From Sporolactobacillus shoreae (lineage in GTDB: Bacteria > Bacillota > Bacilli > Bacillales > Sporolactobacillaceae): a stretch of DNA of 64,000 nucleotides. Location of the stretch: assembly GCF_004684935.1 (NCBI RefSeq), contig NZ_SRJD01000005.1:151094-215093 (forward strand), read 5' to 3'. Of this stretch, positions 61,134 through 64,000 are shown piece after piece. Position numbers and translations under genes: made by a program. The number at the start of each line of letters is the position of its first letter. The first letter of the stretch is position 1. The notes under the pieces are model-generated. The model saw only the letters and a list, made by a program, of their open reading frames with translations, made no database searches and was not told the DNA's origin.

Positions 61134-61238
61134 ATGTGTAACACTTACTGCCCAACCCCAGGATATGGCAATACGTTTGTCTTAATCGTTGTACTGTTCA
61201 TTCTTTTGATCATCGTTGGTGCAACATTCGCTTACTAA
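61134..61238 (+). CDS. YjcZ-family small sporulation protein
   Basis: 34 residues: MCNTYCPTPGYGNTFVLIVV followed by [14 protein letters not shown]. The hydrophobic [15 protein letters not shown] core ending in a Tyr is the YjcZ/Sporul_YjcZ signature of tiny membrane proteins made in sporulating cells. AGGGAG precedes the ATG. A paralogue lies 170 bp downstream. Confidence 0.85.
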   Translation: MCNTYCPTPGYGNTFVLIVVLFILLIIVGATFAY

Positions 61239-61283
61239 AAAATAAACTCCTCATCTTCTCAATGTTGATTCAAACCTCTTTTT

Positions 61284-61311
61284 GGACCCCTTTTCTAGGT
61301 GTCCTTTTTTT
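61284..61311 (+). terminator. Terminator of the first YjcZ gene
   Basis: GGACCCC...AGGTGTCC stem with one mismatch and seven T. Confidence 0.7.
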
Positions 61312-61410
61312 CTTCCAAAAGAAACAGGCTTTTTAATTGCTCCAATTGTCCCTTTCCCGTATTTGTCTCAATCATAAAATGTATTATCACATGATAAGGA
61401 GGTGCATAGA

Positions 61411-61527
61411 TTGAGCGATGGTGGATACAGTAGCTGTGGCGGTGGCTATGGCCACGGCAGCAGCTTTGCACTGATCGTTGTTCTTTTCATTCTGTTGATC
61501 ATTGTTGGTACGGCATTCGTCTATTAA
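61411..61527 (+). CDS. YjcZ-family small sporulation protein, second copy
   Basis: 38 residues, TTG start with AAGGAGGTG upstream. The N-terminus is Gly/Ser-rich ([18 protein letters not shown]), followed by [19 protein letters not shown], the YjcZ membrane core. It is a tandem paralogue of the 61134 gene; both have a similar TATCA(C/T)(A/G)TGAT stretch shortly upstream, which may be part of a shared sporulation promoter. Confidence 0.85.
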   Translation: MSDGGYSSCGGGYGHGSSFALIVVLFILLIIVGTAFVY

Positions 61528-61576
61528 AAGTGGAGCCGTCTAGCCACCGGTAACCCATACAACATCTCCTTCGATT

Positions 61577-61604
61577 AAGGGTACCTTGCCCGGGTACCCT
61601 TTTG
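61577..61604 (+). terminator. Terminator of the second YjcZ gene
   Basis: Perfect 9-bp stem AAGGGTACC / GGTACCCTT with TTTTGATTT after it. Confidence 0.8.
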
Positions 61605-61770
61605 ATTTACTCAACATTCTTCTCGCTAAAAAAAGAGGCATTAAGCCACCCAAGTTCCCTCATCATCATTGCAGCTGTACTTTTCTCTGTCGATGTTCAC
61701 TTCCTTCGACTTTACATAATTATAAAATTATGCTAAATTCATTTTCAAATAATAAAAGCGATGACGAGAA

Positions 61771-62027
61771 AAGTAAGTAATTATTGTTCTTTTTAGAGAG
61801 GTCAGTTTGGTGAAAATGACTATGAACAATATACTGAAAGAAGCCTCCGAGCTGTGCCTTGAATTCTAATATGATGATAACGCAACAGATGCTCCTGTTA
61901 TCGAGCAAAGGTATGGTATTTTGATACCTGACAAGGTAAATAGGGTGACCTATTTACAAACTGGGGTGGTACCACGATTATATAATCTCGTCCCCAAGAC
62001 CCAATCGTCTTGGAGGTGAGATTTTTT
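61771..62027 (+). promoter_or_regulatory. T-box riboswitch upstream of an MFS transporter
   Basis: The T-box TGGTACCACG (61967-61976) lies within an antiterminator (GGGG...CCCC), followed by a 17-bp terminator stem (61984-62000 / 62006-62022, tip CCAAGAC-CCAATC-GTCTTGG) and TTTTTT. Upstream, ATTGTTC/GAACAAT closes a short stem I with AGAGAG on the 5' side and TAT (61821-61823) on the 3' side, so tyrosine is the best specifier guess; the register is uncertain. A weak promoter (TTTACA 61711, TAAATT 61734, 17 bp) precedes it. Confidence 0.88.
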
Positions 62028-62096
62028 ATGTTGAAACGATGTTCACTACCTCGTTTAACCCCACCATCTATTAAAGGTTAAATGGAGGTAGTACTT

Positions 62097-63317
62097 ATGA
62101 AAATCAATAGGACGTTAATGCACTGGAAAAATTCATTACTGTTATTACTTGGAATTGGAATTTCAAATGTTGGTGATTGGATCTATCTGATTGCACTCAA
62201 CTTAATTGTTCTCGACATGACCCATTCACCGTTAGCGGTTACTGTTCTTTATATACTTAAACCAGCTGCCACTCTATTGACTAATTTTTGGTCCGGTAGT
62301 TTAATTGATCGACTAAGTAAACGTAAACTTATGATTGTGCTTGATTTGTTACGCGCTGGACTGATTGCATTATTACCCAGCATTTCATCGATGTTCTTTA
62401 TATTTCTCGTTGTTTTTATGATTAACATGGCAAGTTCGATGTTTAACCCAGCTTCTATGACCTATATTACAAAGCTTACTCCTCCAAATCAGAGAAAACG
62501 TTTCAATTCCCTTAGAGGTTTAATAGAGTCTGGAGGTTTCTTGATTGGTCCTGCTATTGCAGGACTACTGTTCCTGATCGGTTCCCCTATGTTTGCTATA
62601 TATATCAATGCTCTATCATTTGTTCTATCAGGACTAGTGACTTTACTCCTGCCCGATGTAGAAAGGCGCACTCGAGTTGCATTTGGAGAAAAAATATCCT
62701 TGAAAATGATTAAAATGGATTGGCGGGTTGTAATCCAATTCAGCCTAAAAAATTCATTAATAATGACCATCTACTTTTTATTTAGCTGCATCATGGTCAT
62801 GTCGGCAGCCGTAGATTCACTCGAAGCGACTTTTGCCAAGAGTGTTTTAGACCTGTCAAATACAAGCTATGGATTTCTTGTAAGTATTGCTGGAGCAGGA
62901 ATCGCCTCTGGTGCTTTAATCAACTCAATATTTGCTCGAAAGATATCAATCTCAATATTAATTCAAATAGGTTCTTTATTTTTTTCATTTGGCTATATAC
63001 TTTATTCTGTTTCTCATTCATTTTCTGTTGCTGCAACTGGGTTCTTTATTCTTTCCTTTTTTCTAGCATTCGCTAATTCCGGGTTCTTAAATTTTTACCA
63101 AAAAAGCATACCCACACAAATTATGGGAAGAGTAGGCAGCCTTTATGACTTAATTGAAGCAGTCCTTGTCATTGTAACAACAATCGTAATTGGTTTGGCG
63201 GCAGAATATTTATCGATCAGAGTGGTCATCATAACGGGGACAATAATCATGTTATTCGTTGCGTTGCTTTTATCTCTATTCACTCGTTCATGGGCTAAAA
63301 AGAGCAATAACGAGTGA
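62097..63317 (+). CDS. MFS transporter under T-box control
   Basis: 406 residues, 12 helices, MefA/NreB-like pattern (GISNVGDWIYLIALNLIVLD; LIDRLSKRKLMIVLDLLRAG; NPASMTYITKLTPPNQRKRF). I use the ATG at 62097, 8 bases after GGAGG, since an upstream ATG at 62082 overlaps the ribosome site. T-box control means transcription rises when one tRNA is uncharged, so this is probably an amino-acid or related-antibiotic transporter rather than a macrolide pump. Substrate unknown. Confidence 0.85.
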   Translation: MKINRTLMHWKNSLLLLLGIGISNVGDWIYLIALNLIVLDMTHSPLAVTVLYILKPAATLLTNFWSGSLIDRLSKRKLMIVLDLLRAGLIALLPSISSMFFIFLVVFMINMASSMFNPASMTYITKLTPPNQRKRFNSLRGLIESGGFLIGPAIAGLLFLIGSPMFAIYINALSFVLSGLVTLLLPDVERRTRVAFGEKISLKMIKMDWRVVIQFSLKNSLIMTIYFLFSCIMVMSAAVDSLEATFAKSVLDLSNTSYGFLVSIAGAGIASGALINSIFARKISISILIQIGSLFFSFGYILYSVSHSFSVAATGFFILSFFLAFANSGFLNFYQKSIPTQIMGRVGSLYDLIEAVLVIVTTIVIGLAAEYLSIRVVIITGTIIMLFVALLLSLFTRSWAKKSNNE

Positions 63318-63535
63318 GTAGGTAGCGTGTATTCGAGAGAAAGCTAACCATGCGTACATATAATAATCGGTTAGGGGCCAAGCTGTTAAACGGCTATACT
63401 TTATTTGAACAATTTCTGATCATGACGACCTGCAACAGGCGGCAGATATATTCAACTCGAAGAAAGAAGAAAAAACGCAAGGAAAATGGAATGAGCAAAG
63501 ATTTAGGCAACATTGTGAAAAAACGAATCAAAATG

Positions 63536-63584
63536 AAAAACAGCGGGGCTTCGGGTATCCGAAACACTCCGCTGTTATCATGTT
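63536..63584 (-). terminator. Terminator of the rRNA-tRNA operon
   Basis: AACAGCGG / CCGCTGTT (63539-63546 and 63569-63576) with inner TTCGG/CCGAA and T-rich sequence after it on the minus strand, just past tRNA-Thr. Confidence 0.8.
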
Positions 63585-63592
63585 TTTAAGTA

Positions 63593-63666
<74 letters not shown>

Positions 63667-63668
63667 AA

Positions 63669-63743
63669 TGGCTCCACAGGTAGGGTTCGAACCTACGACC
63701 AATCGGTTAACAGCCGATTGCTCTGCCACTGAGCTACTGTGGA
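63669..63743 (-). tRNA. tRNA-Asn (GTT)
   Basis: Acceptor TCCACAG/CTGTGGA, anticodon loop CTGTTAA with GTT, T-arm GTAGGTTCGAACCCTAC, CCA encoded. Lies between 5S rRNA and tRNA-Thr. Confidence 0.95.
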
Positions 63744-63780
63744 ATAATTAATAAATAATTGCTATGTATATTATAATGTA

Positions 63781-63804
63781 CCCTTCCTTACCATGGAAGT
63801 GCTC
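63781..63804 (-). repeat. 24-bp copy of the tRNA-Thr anticodon arm
   Basis: Identical to 63621-63644 (CCCTTCCTTACCATGGAAGT plus GCTC). A tRNA-Thr fragment between tRNA-Asn and 5S rRNA, without acceptor or T-arm. Confidence 0.85.
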
Positions 63805-63873
63805 ATTATAAAATAAAATATATAAATAAACAGGTTGCTACCATCTCTGATAGCTTCCTGCCATTTATCATTT

Positions 63874-63990
63874 GCCTGGCAGTGACCTACTCTCACAGGG
63901 GGACAGCCCCCAACTACCATCGGCACAGAAGAGCTTAACGGCCGTGTTCGGGATGGGAACGGGTGTGACCTCTTCGCTATGACCGCCAGA
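63874..63990 (-). rRNA. rrf: 5S ribosomal RNA
   Basis: About 117 bases on the minus strand: starts TCTGGCGGTCATAGCGAAGA, contains CACCCGTTCCCATCCCGAAC and ends CACTGCCAGGC, aligning with Bacillus 5S rRNA along its length. The 23S and 16S genes must lie beyond the window end. Confidence 0.95.
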
Positions 63991-64000
63991 CTAAAACCCG

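Noticed and set aside
63350..63589. 79-codon plus-strand frame before tRNA-Thr
   Set aside because: Lys/Arg-rich low-complexity sequence that runs into the tRNA operon terminator; no ribosome site or recognisable family.

Overview
The window looks like chromosomal DNA of a low-to-moderate GC, endospore-forming member of the Bacilli (Bacillaceae/Sporolactobacillaceae-like). The evidence is a cdaA-cdaR-glmM-glmS neighbourhood with a glmS ribozyme, a sigW-rsiW pair with its own sigma-W promoter, a Spo0E-like phosphatase, two YjcZ-type small sporulation proteins, a SAM-I riboswitch, a T-box leader and a Bacilli-style rRNA/tRNA cluster. The species cannot be fixed from sequence alone.

Layout. 0-1.7 kb: a YdcZ-type transporter with an apparent 3' frameshift, an ArsR regulator and a decayed VOC gene. 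1.3-11.6 kb, minus strand: an oligopeptide uptake operon (oppABCDF plus a small membrane protein), then an S9 and an M20 peptidase; a SAM-I riboswitch with its own promoter and terminator lies upstream of the M20 gene. 12-25 kb: transporters (two MFS, several EamA/DMT, a tandem YdcZ) next to LysR, MerR or PadR regulators, plus a Nudix hydrolase. 23.6-30 kb: decayed and accessory DNA with a truncated LysR, a broken D-2-hydroxyacid dehydrogenase, an MFS tail, an ArsR/SRPBCC/VOC operon, isochorismatase, methyltransferase and GNAT genes, and several repeat families. One 120-bp repeat carries half of the glmS terminator. 30.8-38 kb: conserved cell-envelope and signalling core (glmS, glmM, cdaR, cdaA, rsiW, sigW). 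38-40.4 kb: Spo0E-like protein and a TetR/nitroreductase operon.

40.5-55.5 kb: a minus-strand tRNA operon (Glu-Val-Thr-Tyr-Lys-Leu-Gly-Ala) interrupted by a 14.25-kb element inserted at the 3' end of tRNA-Leu(CAG). It is bounded by a perfect 60-bp direct repeat. It encodes a tyrosine integrase next to the intact tRNA, a replication-type protein, an SF2 helicase-like ATPase, an HK97-type portal, a fused prohead protease-major capsid protein, a TP901-1-type tail tube protein, RadC, an excisionase-like HTH protein, a probable type II restriction-modification pair, a Fic protein and a GIY-YIG nuclease. No terminase, tape measure, tail fibre or lysis gene was seen, so it is either a capsid-carrying phage satellite or a reduced prophage carrying defence-type cargo. 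This is the most interesting object in the window.

55.7-63.3 kb: VanY-like carboxypeptidase, a 48-residue membrane peptide, an AAC(3)-family acetyltransferase, a universal stress protein, an EamA transporter, a possible HhH-GPD-like protein, two YjcZ proteins and a T-box-controlled MFS transporter. The window ends with tRNA-Thr(GGT), tRNA-Asn(GTT) and 5S rRNA on the minus strand, the tail of an rRNA operon that continues beyond the window.
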